Numbered from the stretch's first letter, positions 1 through 8,491 are shown. The stretch is 64,000 nucleotides of DNA from Pseudomonas sp. ok272 (GCF_900109995.1 NZ_FOCB01000010.1:124001-188000); one strand, 5' to 3'. Notes: generated by a model from the sequence alone, not told the origin. Translations and numbers: made by a program.

Positions 1-138
1 CCCAACGCCGAGCCACGGCAAATGAACATGTACGCGGTCTACGCCTCGCGCAAACACATGCCGCCTGCCCTGCGCAGCCTGCTGGACTTCCTGGTGGTGA
101 GGTTTCCCGCGACGCCGGCGTGGGATGCGGGGCTGTAG
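1..138 (+). CDS. LysR-family transcriptional regulator, C-terminal end only (partial)
   Basis: The first 45 codons read open in frame 1 and end at TAG 136-138. The peptide contains MYAVYASRKHMPPALRSLLD, which resembles the last strand and helix of a LysR effector-binding domain (the usual Y-x-S-R-x-H-x-P-x-x-R-x-x-x-D-F-L pattern). The gene begins upstream of the window, so target, effector and full length cannot be stated. The call rests on one short motif. Confidence 0.7.
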   Translation, partial: PNAEPRQMNMYAVYASRKHMPPALRSLLDFLVVRFPATPAWDAGL

Positions 139-162
139 ACCCCGTAGGAGCGAGGCTTGCCC

Positions 163-307
163 TAATGCCAGTCAGTTAAGCGAAACCCACGTGGGAGCGA
201 GCCTGCTCGCGATAGCAGTAGGTCAGTCAACGGAGATGTTGGCTGTGTTGCCGTCTTCGCGAGCAGGCTCGCTCCCACAGGTTTGGCGCCTTAACTGACT
301 GGCATTA
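163..307. repeat. REP doublet (REPIN-like palindrome)
   Basis: Two REP units face each other: GTGGGAGCGAGCCTGCTCGC at 191-210 and its reverse complement at about 259-279. A further outer inverted repeat flanks them: TAATGCCAGTCAGTTAAG at 163-180 and its exact reverse complement at 290-307. The whole element can fold into one long cruciform or hairpin. More degenerate REP fragments lie just outside (about 143-160 and 308-390). The gap from 139 to 472 holds no gene that I can see. Confidence 0.85.
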
Positions 308-439
308 AGGCTTGCCCGCGAACAGGGCTACGGTGAATGAGCCAGAGGATCAGGTTGGCATTGCCGACACCTTCGCGGACAAGCCCCGCGCCTACAGGGC
401 TGTGTGGCAACCTGGCCCACCTGGCCTATGCTGAAAGTA

Positions 440-453
440 ATACCCATGGGTAT
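440..453. promoter_or_regulatory. Perfect 14-bp palindrome, possible operator
   Basis: ATACCCATGGGTAT is perfectly self-complementary and lies 20-33 bp upstream of the start of the small membrane-protein gene at 473. A dyad this close to a start could be an operator or the stem of a leader hairpin. I cannot name the regulator; the AraC-family gene 180 bp downstream is one untested possibility. Confidence 0.4.
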
Positions 454-472
454 GGGTTCAGAGGCCAGCGCC

Positions 473-649
473 ATGAGCATTAAGACAAGAAGATACCTCG
501 CGGTCTTTTTCACCTGCACCGCCGCGTTGGCGCTGTACGGCACGGCTGCCTACCGCGTTGAACAGGCCCGGCAACTGCCACGCGAGTACGCCAGTTGCAA
601 CTTCGAGCGTTGTATCCCACACAACGCCACCCTGAATGCCCTCAGGTAG
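473..649 (+). CDS. Small membrane-anchored hypothetical protein (58 aa)
   Basis: The ATG at 473 gives a 58-residue protein with a basic N-terminus (MSIKTRRY), one hydrophobic segment at about residues 8-26 (signal anchor or signal peptide), and a short polar tail with two cysteines (NFERC, EYASC). An upstream in-frame ATG at 404 would add 23 unconvincing residues across the palindrome, so I prefer 473. The gene converges on the AraC gene with 7 bp between the stops. No family recognised. Confidence 0.5.
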   Translation: MSIKTRRYLAVFFTCTAALALYGTAAYRVEQARQLPREYASCNFERCIPHNATLNALR

Positions 650-656
650 CGAGCGC

Positions 657-1553
657 TTAAACCTCGCCGTCCTGCTCGGCCTTCAAGCGATCCCGAAACG
701 CCTTGGGCGAGATCCCGACGCGACGGCGAAACAATCGAGTGAAATTGGTCGGATCGGAAAAGCCCAGCATCTCGGACATCTCATAGATGGTCATCCCGGT
801 ATAGGTCAGCAGGCGCTTGGCCTCCAGTAACTGGCGCTCGTGCATGATCTGCAACGCCGGTTGCCCTCCCAGTTCACGGCAGATGCCATTGAGGTGGGAG
901 ACCGAGATCCCCAGGCGATGCGCCAGGTCCTCGACCTTTACATGCTGGCGGTAGGTCTCCTCGACCCATTGAATGAAGCCATTGAAGTACACCCGTGCCC
1001 GCTGCGGCCGCTGGCAGGCGCTGCGACGCTGCAGCGCCTGGCGGCTGACCCAGACCATGATCGCGCTGACCAGCGCGTGCATGAGCATTTCCCGGGCCGG
1101 TTGGTGCCCGACGTATTCGCGCTGCAAGGCGCTGAACAGGCTGTGCAGATAGGTCGCGTCGTCCCCCGCCAGGTAGCTTTCGGCCAACGCCTGGGCATTC
1201 AACGCACTCCCCAGTTGCCCTTGCAACTGAGCGAGCAGCGGCGCCGCCAGCGTGACGACAAAGCCTCGTGCATCCTCGCTCAGGCGAAAGCCATGCACCG
1301 ACATCGCGGGCAGGACCTGGATCGCCGGGGCGTTCAACGGCGTGCTCTGGTCATCGATTTCAAACTGCGCCTGGCCCTCGGACAGAAACAGCAACTGGCA
1401 GAGGTCAGCGTAGCGCTGCGGCTTGGTTTGCCAGTGGGGCTCGCCGCTGCCCGCGGTGATTGCCTGGCAATGCAGCAGGTCCGGGGTCGGCCACTCCTGG
1501 CTTTCGCCCAAGGGTGTGAAGGCTGGCGTCAAAAGAGGGACAGGCTTGTTCAT
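657..1553 (-). CDS. AraC-family transcriptional regulator (PobR-like)
   Basis: The protein (298 aa from ATG 1553) has an N-terminal cupin-like sensing region of roughly 170 residues and a C-terminal AraC/XylS DNA-binding domain with two helix-turn-helix units. The second carries the signature YEMSEMLGFSDPTNFTRLFR, followed by GISPKAFRDR. The opening PDLLHCQAI and the RYADLCQLLFL segment resemble PobR-type regulators of aromatic catabolism. An in-frame start 37 codons upstream (1664) exists, but the homologous part begins at MNKPVPLL. It is divergent from the DHA2 exporter gene, with 242 bp between starts, so it may control that gene; this is inferred from position only. Confidence 0.8.
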   Translation of the reverse strand: MNKPVPLLTPAFTPLGESQEWPTPDLLHCQAITAGSGEPHWQTKPQRYADLCQLLFLSEGQAQFEIDDQSTPLNAPAIQVLPAMSVHGFRLSEDARGFVVTLAAPLLAQLQGQLGSALNAQALAESYLAGDDATYLHSLFSALQREYVGHQPAREMLMHALVSAIMVWVSRQALQRRSACQRPQRARVYFNGFIQWVEETYRQHVKVEDLAHRLGISVSHLNGICRELGGQPALQIMHERQLLEAKRLLTYTGMTIYEMSEMLGFSDPTNFTRLFRRRVGISPKAFRDRLKAEQDGEV

Positions 1554-1795
1554 AGCGTCAATCCAGACCTCGGCGAAACGGGCGAGAGTCACCCTTGTTG
1601 GCGGAATGTTCAGGAAACAGCAGTGTTCACCGGCCATTGACCGGTCCACAAGTGAAAAATGCAACGACTGGGTACAGCTCGTCTTGGCGCTGGGTATCTT
1701 ACGAGGCTATCGAATAGCCTGCTATCGACTTACACTCACCGACATTCCCGCTCGCCCCTTCCTCGCGAGTCAATCCGCGCCCACAGGTTTTACCC

Positions 1796-3313
1796 GTGCC
1801 CCATCTGAACCCGCCTGACCTTCCCAAACCGGCCATCCGCAGTGTGCTGATCGCCTTGATGCTGGCGATTTTCCTCGGTGCCCTGGACCAAACCATCGTC
1901 GCCGTATCGATGCCGGCGATTTCCGCGCAGTTCAAGGACGTCAGCCTGCTGGCCTGGGTGATCTCCGGCTACATGGTGGCGATGACCGTCGCCGTGCCGA
2001 TCTACGGCAAGCTGGGCGATCTCTATGGGCGGCGCACGCTGATGCTGTTCGGCATGGGCCTGTTCACCCTGGCGTCGGTGTTCTGCGGCATGGCCCAAAG
2101 CATGGAGCAACTGGTCCTGGCCAGGATCATCCAGGGCATTGGCGCGGGCGGGATGATTTCGGTCAGCCAGGCCATCATCGGTGACATCGTGCCGCCCCGT
2201 GAACGCGGGCGTTACCAGGGTTACTTCAGCAGCATGTATGCCGTGGCCAGCGTGGCCGGACCGGTGCTCGGCGGCTACATGACCGAGTACCTGTCGTGGC
2301 GCTGGGTGTTCCTGATCAATGTGCCCCTGGGTCTCGGGGCCTGGCTGGTGGCCAACCGTACGCTGGTGGGGCTGCCGGTGCCGCAGCGCAAACCGGTGAT
2401 CGATTACCTGGGCACGATGCTGATGATCATCGGCCTCACGGCCCTGCTGCTGGGCATTACCCAAGTCGGTCAGGGCCTGGCCTGGCGCAGCCCCGAGGTG
2501 GTCGGCCTGCTGGCCGGCGCGGTGCTGACCCTGGCGCTGTTCGTCTGGCATGAACGCCGGGCCCGCGAGCCGCTGCTGCCGATGCACCTGTTCGCCAACC
2601 GCAACGCAGTGTTGTGCTGGTGCACGATCTTCTTCACCAGCTTCCAGGCCATTTCGCTGATCGTGCTGATACCGCTGCGCTTCCAGAGCGTCACCGGCGG
2701 CGGTGCCGACAGCGCCGCGCTGCACCTGTTGCCGCTGGCCATGGGCTTGCCGATCGGGGCTTACTTCGCCGGACGCCGAACCTCGGTGACCGGGCGCTAC
2801 AAACCGATGATCCTGATCGGCGCGCTGCTGATGCCGTTCTCCATCCTCGACATGGCCTTCAGTGCACCGCAAGCGACCCTGCTGAGCAGTGCGTTCATGC
2901 TCCTGAGCGGGATCGCCAGCGGCATGCAGTTCCCGACTTCGCTGGTGGGTACGCAAAACGCGGTGGAGCAACGGGATATCGGCGTCGCCACCAGCACCAC
3001 CAACCTGTTCCGCGCCCTGGGCGGCGCAGTGGGGGTGGCCTTGATGTCGGCGTTGCTCCTGGCGTTGCTGCAGGATTCGAGCTTCGCCCATCTGAGCGGT
3101 TCGGCGCTGATCGGTGAAGGTCATTCGGGGAACGTGCTGCTCGATGGGTTGAATGCCGCGGCGGGGGATGAGCAGAACGCCTTGCGCGGCGAATTGCTGC
3201 TGACCTTCCGCCATCTGCTGATGGTCAGCGCGGCGGTGTCGTTGCTGGGGTTGGCCGCGGCGATTGCGATGCCGAACCGGCTGCTGCGTGGGCGCGAGCA
3301 TAATGCCCGGTGA
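1796..3313 (+). CDS. DHA2-family drug:proton antiporter (EmrB/QacA type MFS)
   Basis: The 505-residue product shows the features of a 14-helix major facilitator: the DHA2 motif D1 in the first helix (ALDQTIVAVSMPAI), motif A (GKLGDLYGRR at about residues 70-79) and the antiporter motif C region (GPVLGGY at about 158). It is expected in the inner membrane, exporting toxic compounds using the proton gradient. The start is GTG at 1796; no better ATG fits the N-terminus. No membrane-fusion (EmrA) or outer-membrane partner is adjacent, so it may act alone. The divergent AraC gene is the likely regulator. The substrate cannot be read from the sequence. Confidence 0.9.
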   Translation: MPHLNPPDLPKPAIRSVLIALMLAIFLGALDQTIVAVSMPAISAQFKDVSLLAWVISGYMVAMTVAVPIYGKLGDLYGRRTLMLFGMGLFTLASVFCGMAQSMEQLVLARIIQGIGAGGMISVSQAIIGDIVPPRERGRYQGYFSSMYAVASVAGPVLGGYMTEYLSWRWVFLINVPLGLGAWLVANRTLVGLPVPQRKPVIDYLGTMLMIIGLTALLLGITQVGQGLAWRSPEVVGLLAGAVLTLALFVWHERRAREPLLPMHLFANRNAVLCWCTIFFTSFQAISLIVLIPLRFQSVTGGGADSAALHLLPLAMGLPIGAYFAGRRTSVTGRYKPMILIGALLMPFSILDMAFSAPQATLLSSAFMLLSGIASGMQFPTSLVGTQNAVEQRDIGVATSTTNLFRALGGAVGVALMSALLLALLQDSSFAHLSGSALIGEGHSGNVLLDGLNAAAGDEQNALRGELLLTFRHLLMVSAAVSLLGLAAAIAMPNRLLRGREHNAR

Positions 3314-3320
3314 ATGAACT

Positions 3321-3360
3321 GTGGGAGCGAGACCGCTTTCGCGAGCAGGCTCGCTCCCAC
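3321..3360. repeat. REP hairpin
   Basis: GTGGGAGCGAGACCGCTTTC is followed immediately by GCGAGCAGGCTCGCTCCCAC. The two halves form an imperfect 40-bp palindrome between the stop of the exporter gene and the hexamer repeat. It belongs to the same REP family as the others in the window and may also act as a transcript-end stabilising hairpin. Confidence 0.8.
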
Positions 3361-3362
3361 AA

Positions 3363-3410
3363 CTACAGCTACAGCTACAGCTACAGCTACAGCTACAGCT
3401 ACAGCTACAG
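3363..3410. repeat. (CTACAG)8 hexanucleotide tandem repeat
   Basis: Eight perfect copies of CTACAG run head to tail, then the repeat breaks off as CTATCG. It sits directly after the REP hairpin and 8 bp from the stop codon of the Cache-protein gene on the minus strand, so it is outside both flanking coding regions. Hexamer arrays of this purity are prone to copy-number change by slippage. Confidence 0.95.
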
Positions 3411-3418
3411 CTATCGCC

Positions 3419-4267
3419 TCAAGGGCTGTAGTACCCCACCGCCACCAGCAGGTTGCCGGCCTTTTTCAGGTAGGCGTGCTTGTCTTCCACCTTGCCGGTG
3501 ACCGGGTTTTTCCAGCGGTATTGGTACTCGCCCTGGTCCTGCTTGGCCATCATGGCCAGGATCGGCTCGCCGACGGGTTTGCCGTCCGGGTCCTTGATCT
3601 TGCCGAAGTCGGCGTTGATCAAGCGCAGATTGGTGCCGTGGGCCACGTAGCGCTGGGTGTCCAGGTTGACCACGAACACATACAGGTCATCTTGCAGGAA
3701 GCCGCCTTGCAGCGAGTTGATCGCGGCCAGCGTGCCCTTCTCGTCCTTGCCCAGGTCGGCTGCCGCCTTGTCGAGCAAGGCCTTGGCCTGCTCCGCCGAC
3801 GCCCTTGGCAGGTAGTAACCGACGGCCAGGATCCGATCACCGATGCGCTGGTAGTACACGTGCTTGCGCTCCACCTTGCCGTCGGCCCAGTTCTGCCAGC
3901 GGTACTCGGCTTCCTGGATACCGTTACCCTCGGGCACCAGCAGGGCATGTTTGAAGGCTTGCTGCAGGTCCGGGCCGAGGACTTCGGAGACATCACGCCC
4001 GATCAGCGCCGAGGACGGGCCGCCGCTGGCCAGCATGGTGCCCTTGGTGTCGACCACGAACACGTACTTGTCCTTATCCACGAACTCACCCTGGCGACTG
4101 AACACGGCGAACGCCTTGTCGCCGTTGTCGTGGTAATAGGCCAGGGCCTTTTCCAGCAGCTTCAACGCGCCCTGATCGTCAGCCTCAGGCTTTGCGGCGG
4201 CGTGAACCGGGCCCAGGCACAACACCAGCAGCCAGCCCAGCAAGGTGGTCCTTTGCACAAACCCCAT
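3419..4267 (-). CDS. Periplasmic Cache-domain protein
   Basis: The protein (282 aa) begins with a cleavable signal peptide (residues 1-24, ending VHA-AA) and then shows two similar halves. Each contains a single-Cache-type core: DKYVFVVDTKGTMLASG at about residues 65-81 with VYYQRIGDRILAVGYYL at about 140-156, and DLYVFVVNLDTQRYVAHG at about 193-210 with KKAGNLLVAVGYY at the end. There is no membrane helix after the signal peptide and no signalling domain, so it looks like a free periplasmic ligand-binding module rather than a chemoreceptor. Ligand and partner are unknown. Confidence 0.8.
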   Translation of the reverse strand: MGFVQRTTLLGWLLVLCLGPVHAAAKPEADDQGALKLLEKALAYYHDNGDKAFAVFSRQGEFVDKDKYVFVVDTKGTMLASGGPSSALIGRDVSEVLGPDLQQAFKHALLVPEGNGIQEAEYRWQNWADGKVERKHVYYQRIGDRILAVGYYLPRASAEQAKALLDKAAADLGKDEKGTLAAINSLQGGFLQDDLYVFVVNLDTQRYVAHGTNLRLINADFGKIKDPDGKPVGEPILAMMAKQDQGEYQYRWKNPVTGKVEDKHAYLKKAGNLLVAVGYYSP

Positions 4268-4354
4268 GGTGCGTCCCTCGTTCTTGTTGATGTTTCAAGA
4301 GCGTAGACGGCTTGCGGATATGTACGAGTTTACGGTGGTTACCTTTAACACTCT

Positions 4355-4442
4355 GTGGGAGCGGGCTTGCTCGCGAAGGCGGTGGATCAGTCGATATCAA
4401 TGTCGGCTGACAGATCGCCTTCGCGAGCAAGCCCGCTCCCAC
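4355..4442. repeat. REP doublet (inverted pair)
   Basis: GTGGGAGCGGGCTTGCTCGC at 4355-4374 is matched by its reverse complement at about 4423-4442, separated by about 48 bp. It lies in the 220-bp spacer between the Cache-protein gene start and the coiled-coil gene stop. Confidence 0.9.
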
Positions 4443-4487
4443 GGGGGATCTCCATTGTTTGCCTCTAACCGCCCGGCTGTCGGTCGA

Positions 4488-5333
4488 TCAAGGGCGAGCA
4501 CTGATCTGCTGTTGCAGGTTCTGGATCTGGCTCTGCAGGGTGGTGATGTTGCGCGTGACCTGGCCACGGAACGCATCGAACTCAGCCACATTGGCGCCGC
4601 CTGGCGAGGACGCAGGGCGGTTGTCCTGCTCGCTCTTGAGCACCATCAACTCTTGCTCCAGGCGCTCGATGGCCACGCTGGGGTTGCCTTGTTTCTTCAG
4701 GGCGGCGATGTCGGCGCCGAGGCTCTTGAGTTGGGCGTCGAGCTTGCTGGTATCGGCCGGGGTGTTCTTCAGCGCGGCCAGTTCAGTGCTCAGGCTCTTC
4801 ACGTCGGCTTGCAGCTGCGCATTGATGGCGTGCTGCTCGGTGCTCTGGGCGGCGATCTGGGCCAGGCGTTTATCCAGCTCGGTGGCTTGCCCGGCCACGC
4901 CCTGCTGCTGTTGATTCTGCTCCAGCAACTTGCTTTCCAACTGCTTGACCTGCAGCTTGAGCGCCTCGCTGTCGCTGACCACGCTCGACTGGCTGGCGAC
5001 CACCTTGCCGGAAATATCCTGCAACCGTCCGGCCGCGTCCTCACTGATACGGGCGAAGCTTTCCTGGGTGGCCACCAGTTGCTGCTCCATCAGGGTGATC
5101 TGCTGGAAGCTCCACCAGGCCAGTCCCATGAAGGCAAAGAACAAGGCGCCGACCAGTGCCCACAACGGCCCGGTACTCGGGCCCTTGGCCTTGGCCACCG
5201 GCACCGCGCGCGCCTGCACCCGGGTGCGCTCGCGGACCGGGGCTGGCGGTTCGAAATCATCGTGATCGTGGATGTCGGCACGCAGGCTGGGAACATCATC
5301 GAAGTCGTCGTTGGCATCGTTACGCATGGACAT
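4488..5333 (-). CDS. Conserved single-helix membrane protein with coiled coil
   Basis: The 281-residue protein has an acidic, proline-containing cytoplasmic N-terminus (about 1-55), one strong transmembrane helix (LWALVGALFFAFMGLAWW, about 57-74), and then about 200 residues of heptad-like, Gln/Leu/Ala-rich sequence typical of a periplasmic coiled coil. Start at ATG 5333 is supported by AAAGG seven bases upstream. Such proteins are often mislabelled 'ATPase' in Pseudomonas, but no Walker motif is present. The fold suggests an envelope scaffold or spacer. It may be transcribed after the epimerase gene (94 bp spacer). Confidence 0.7.
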   Translation of the reverse strand: MSMRNDANDDFDDVPSLRADIHDHDDFEPPAPVRERTRVQARAVPVAKAKGPSTGPLWALVGALFFAFMGLAWWSFQQITLMEQQLVATQESFARISEDAAGRLQDISGKVVASQSSVVSDSEALKLQVKQLESKLLEQNQQQQGVAGQATELDKRLAQIAAQSTEQHAINAQLQADVKSLSTELAALKNTPADTSKLDAQLKSLGADIAALKKQGNPSVAIERLEQELMVLKSEQDNRPASSPGGANVAEFDAFRGQVTRNITTLQSQIQNLQQQISARP

Positions 5334-5427
5334 GGGTCAACCTTTCAAAACCACAGTGATGGCTAAATTGCGCCGAGTATAAACTGCTTGCCCGGCGCAT
5401 TGATCGACCCTGAGCCCGGCACTCGGT

Positions 5428-6435
5428 TCAGTGCGACGTGTGTGCTGCCATGTCCTGGGCCTTCCACCAGCCACAGAATTCGTCCAGCGCGGCCCACACG
5501 CTGACCTTCGGGTCATAGTCCAGGTACTGCCGGGCTCGGCTGATATCCAGGGTGAAGTTTTTGTTCATGACCTGCATGCCCAGTCGCGACAGGGTGGGTT
5601 CCGGACGCCCCGGCCAGAGTGCGCACACGCCCTCGTTCAACGCCGCGACGCTGTAGGCCAAGCCGTAGGAACGGTAGCGTGTCACCTGTGGGACTTCCAT
5701 CTGGCGCATCACGTAATTGACCACGTCCCACAACGGGACGGGGGTGCCGTTGCTGATGTTGTAGACCTTGCCCAGCGCCGATCCCGTGGCCAGCAGGCAA
5801 CTGAGCATGGCTTCGTTGAGGTTCTGCACGCTGGTGAAGTCGACCTTGTTCAAGCCGTTCCCGACAATCGCCAGCCGCCCTTTACGCTGCATCTTCAGCA
5901 ACCGCGGGAAGATGCTCATGTCACCGGCCCCGGTCACGAAGCGCGGGCGCAGCGCCAGCACTTCCAGGCCAAATTCCTGGGCCCCGAAGACCTTTTGCTC
6001 GGCCAGGTACTTGGTGGCGGCATAGGGGTGCTTGAAGCGCTTGGGCACTTGCTCTTCGGTCAGCCCCAGGTGGTCGCGGCCATCGAAGTAGACCGAGGGC
6101 GAGGACAAATGCACCAGGCGCGGGACGTTCTGCTTGAGGCAGGCTTCGACCACGTTTTCGGTGACCAGCACGTTGCCCTGATGGAAGTCCTGGTAGCGGC
6201 CCCACACACCCACCGCGCCGGCGCAATGCACCACCGCGTCGACGTCCACGCACAGGTCGTGCACCAACTGGGCATCGGTCAGGTCGCCCGGCACGAACTG
6301 CGCGCCGCGCCGCACCAGGTGCTCGACGCTTTCGGCCCGGCGCCCGTTGACCCTCACGTCCAGGCCCTGCTCCAGGGCGAACCGCGCAAAGCGCCCGCCG
6401 ATGAAGCCGCTTGCGCCGGTGACCAGAATTTTCAT
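5428..6435 (-). CDS. NAD(P)-dependent epimerase/dehydratase (extended SDR, 3-beta-HSD-like)
   Basis: Start ATG 6435 (GGAG upstream) gives 335 aa opening with the Rossmann motif TGASGFIGGRF (residues 6-16). The active-site YAATK sits in the expected place, with the upstream Ser in HLSSPSVYF. The length, the LRPRFVTGAGD segment and the C-terminal region resemble 3-beta-hydroxysteroid dehydrogenase/OleD-like extended SDRs, which reduce or oxidise hydroxyl/keto groups using NAD(P). The substrate is not predictable. It is 56 bp downstream of argP on the same strand but probably independent of it. Confidence 0.85.
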   Translation of the reverse strand: MKILVTGASGFIGGRFARFALEQGLDVRVNGRRAESVEHLVRRGAQFVPGDLTDAQLVHDLCVDVDAVVHCAGAVGVWGRYQDFHQGNVLVTENVVEACLKQNVPRLVHLSSPSVYFDGRDHLGLTEEQVPKRFKHPYAATKYLAEQKVFGAQEFGLEVLALRPRFVTGAGDMSIFPRLLKMQRKGRLAIVGNGLNKVDFTSVQNLNEAMLSCLLATGSALGKVYNISNGTPVPLWDVVNYVMRQMEVPQVTRYRSYGLAYSVAALNEGVCALWPGRPEPTLSRLGMQVMNKNFTLDISRARQYLDYDPKVSVWAALDEFCGWWKAQDMAAHTSH

Positions 6436-6491
6436 GTCGTGCTCCGCTGTGTTTCGTGATGACGTCGTTCGTGAAGTCTTGACGCCAGCCA

Positions 6492-7385
6492 TCAGGCCAA
6501 CGGCACCAGCCATTGCCCGGACGTACGCACCAGATGTTCGGTGAGCAGGCCAAGCAACTGGCCACCATTGCGCCAATGATGCCAGTACAACGGCACATCG
6601 ATGGGTTTATCTGCCAGCAACTCCACCAGGGCGCCGCTTGCCAGTTGGTCACGCACCTGCAACTCCGGCACCAGCCCCCACCCCAAGCCGACCTCGGTCA
6701 AGCGGATGAAGCCTTCGGACGAAGGGCACAAATGGTGTTCGAAGCCACCATCCACACCCAGCGACGCCAGGTAGCGGTGCTGCAGGAAGTCATCCGGACC
6801 GAACACCAGCGCCGGGGTGCGGGCCAGCAGTTCGGCCTTGACCCCGTCGGGAAAGTGCCGGGCGATGAACGCCGGGCTGGCCAGGGCGCGGTAACGCATG
6901 GCCCCCAGCAACACACTGCGGCCACCGGCCACCGGACGTTCGCTGGCACACAGGCACGCCGCCACTTCACCGGCACGCATGCGCTTGAGGCCCACCGTCT
7001 GGTCCTCCACCACCATGTCCAGCAACAGCCGTTGCTCGGCGCAAAAGTCCCCCACCGCCGGGGCCCACCAGGTGGCCAGGCTGTCGGCGTTGAGGGCGAT
7101 GCGCAGGCGCTCGGGCAAGCCTTCTTCATCCAGCGCCGGCACCAGGCTTTGCAGGTCGCGTTCAAGCAAGCGCACCTGCTGCACATGGTTGAGCAGGCGC
7201 CGGCCAATCTCGGTCGGCGCCGGCGGCGTGGCCCGGACCAGCACCGGCTGGCCGATCCGCGCCTCAAGCAGCTTGATGCGCTGGGAGATCGCCGATTGCG
7301 ACAAGCCCAAGACCTGGGCGGCCCGTTCGAATCCCGCTTGTTCGACCACGGCGGCCAGGGCGGACAACAATTTGTAGTCGAACAT
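6492..7385 (-). CDS. argP: LysR-family regulator ArgP (IciA)
   Basis: The 297-residue protein begins MFDYKLLSALAAVVEQAGFE, a classic ArgP opening, with the winged HTH at residues 1-60 (RAAQVLGLSQSAISQRIKLLE) and a LysR co-inducer domain after it. In enterobacteria and corynebacteria ArgP/LysG senses arginine or lysine and activates the argO/lysE exporter. Here an argO/lysE gene lies 500 bp away on the opposite strand, separated by a small ACT-domain gene, which supports the assignment. The divergent 96-bp spacer (7386-7481) is the natural operator region. Confidence 0.9.
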   Translation of the reverse strand: MFDYKLLSALAAVVEQAGFERAAQVLGLSQSAISQRIKLLEARIGQPVLVRATPPAPTEIGRRLLNHVQQVRLLERDLQSLVPALDEEGLPERLRIALNADSLATWWAPAVGDFCAEQRLLLDMVVEDQTVGLKRMRAGEVAACLCASERPVAGGRSVLLGAMRYRALASPAFIARHFPDGVKAELLARTPALVFGPDDFLQHRYLASLGVDGGFEHHLCPSSEGFIRLTEVGLGWGLVPELQVRDQLASGALVELLADKPIDVPLYWHHWRNGGQLLGLLTEHLVRTSGQWLVPLA

Positions 7386-7481
7386 CAGTTTCTCTAATGA
7401 GCGATCAGTAATATTGGTTTTTCTTATACAGCCTGTCCCCGGAGAATAGCCAGCAAGAACTCTCGGACAAGGATCAGCGAA

Positions 7482-7883
7482 ATGGCTGGCGAAACCTCAC
7501 TCAACACCCTGCTGCGCAGCATGAGCCCGCAGCTCAATGCCGGCGAATACGTGTTCTGCACCCTGGGCGACAGCCCGCTGCCCCCAGGTTGCGATGTCAT
7601 CGGCAGCTTCCGCGAACAGGAAGGCCTGACGGTGATCCTTGAGCGTGCACAAGCGCTCAAGCACGGGTTCAGCTTCGATTACGTGGCGGCGTGGATCACC
7701 CTCAATGTGCATTCGGCCCTGGAGGCCGTGGGCCTGACCGCCGCGTTCGCCACGGCCCTGGGCCAGGCCGGTATCAGCTGCAACGTGATTGCCGGCTACT
7801 ACCACGATCATCTGTTTGTCGGCCAGGCCGACGCCAGCCGGGCGATGTCGGTGTTGCAGCAACTGGCGGCGAACGCGGAGTAA
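7482..7883 (+). CDS. ACT-domain amino-acid-binding protein
   Basis: The 133-residue protein has the pattern of two ACT-like halves. The first is GEYVFCTLGDSPLP with EQEGLTVILE. The second is WITLNVHSALEAVGLTAAFATALGQAGISCNVIAGYYHDHLFV, with the glycine-rich turn and strand order of ACT domains. Such proteins bind free amino acids. It sits between argP and argO and probably shares their promoter (5-bp gap to argO), so it may help sense or buffer the exported amino acid; that role is inference. Confidence 0.8.
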   Translation: MAGETSLNTLLRSMSPQLNAGEYVFCTLGDSPLPPGCDVIGSFREQEGLTVILERAQALKHGFSFDYVAAWITLNVHSALEAVGLTAAFATALGQAGISCNVIAGYYHDHLFVGQADASRAMSVLQQLAANAE

Positions 7884-7888
7884 AGGTT

Positions 7889-8491
7889 ATGTGGCAAAGC
7901 TATGTAAACGGCCTGTTGGTCGCATTCGGATTGATCATGGCGATCGGTACGCAGAACGCATTCGTCCTGGCGCAAAGCCTGCGCCGTGAACACCACCTGC
8001 CGGTGGCGGCGCTGTGCGTGGTCTGTGACGCCCTGCTGGTGGCCGCCGGGGTCTTTGGCCTGGCGACGGTCCTGGCGCAGAACCCGACCTTGCTGGCCAT
8101 CGCCCGTTGGGGCGGCGCCGCGTTCCTGTTGTGGTACGGCAGCCTGGCACTGCGCCGGGCCTGTTCGAAACAAAGCCTGCAACAGGGCGAGAACCAGGCC
8201 GTGCGCTCGCTGCGCGCGGTCATGCTCAGTGCCCTGGCGGTGACCCTGCTCAACCCCCACGTGTACTTGGACACCGTGCTGTTGATCGGCTCCCTCGGCG
8301 CCCAACAGACCGAACCCGGGGCCTATGTGGTGGGCGCCGCCAGTGCTTCATTGCTGTGGTTCTTCACCCTCGCCCTCGGGGCGGCGTGGCTGGCCCCGTG
8401 GCTGGCGCGGCCCAGCACCTGGCGGATTCTCGACCTGTTGGTGGCCGTCATGATGTTCGCCGTGGCCTATCAACTGCTTGCGTCGAGCTGA
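7889..8491 (+). CDS. argO: LysE/ArgO-family basic amino acid exporter
   Basis: The 200-aa product has about six hydrophobic segments and the LysE signatures GLIMAIGTQNAFVL at residues 14-27 and NPHVYLDTVLLIGSLG. Inner-membrane exporters of this family remove excess arginine or lysine. I start at ATG 7889, which follows GGAG/AAAGG at the end of the ACT gene; a longer open frame upstream is out of phase with homology. The argP neighbour fits the regulation known for argO and lysE. Confidence 0.88.
   Translation: MWQSYVNGLLVAFGLIMAIGTQNAFVLAQSLRREHHLPVAALCVVCDALLVAAGVFGLATVLAQNPTLLAIARWGGAAFLLWYGSLALRRACSKQSLQQGENQAVRSLRAVMLSALAVTLLNPHVYLDTVLLIGSLGAQQTEPGAYVVGAASASLLWFFTLALGAAWLAPWLARPSTWRILDLLVAVMMFAVAYQLLASS

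Noticed and set aside
1790..3301. 503-codon open frame antisense to the DHA2 exporter
   Set aside because: Its product is rich in His, Arg, Gln and Ala with no hydrophobic core. This is the pattern of a GC-rich shadow frame opposite a membrane protein gene; it has no ribosome-binding site.
3310..3501. Open frame with a Ser-Tyr repeat
   Set aside because: The repeat comes only from translating the CTACAG array, and the frame runs into the antisense of the Cache-protein gene.
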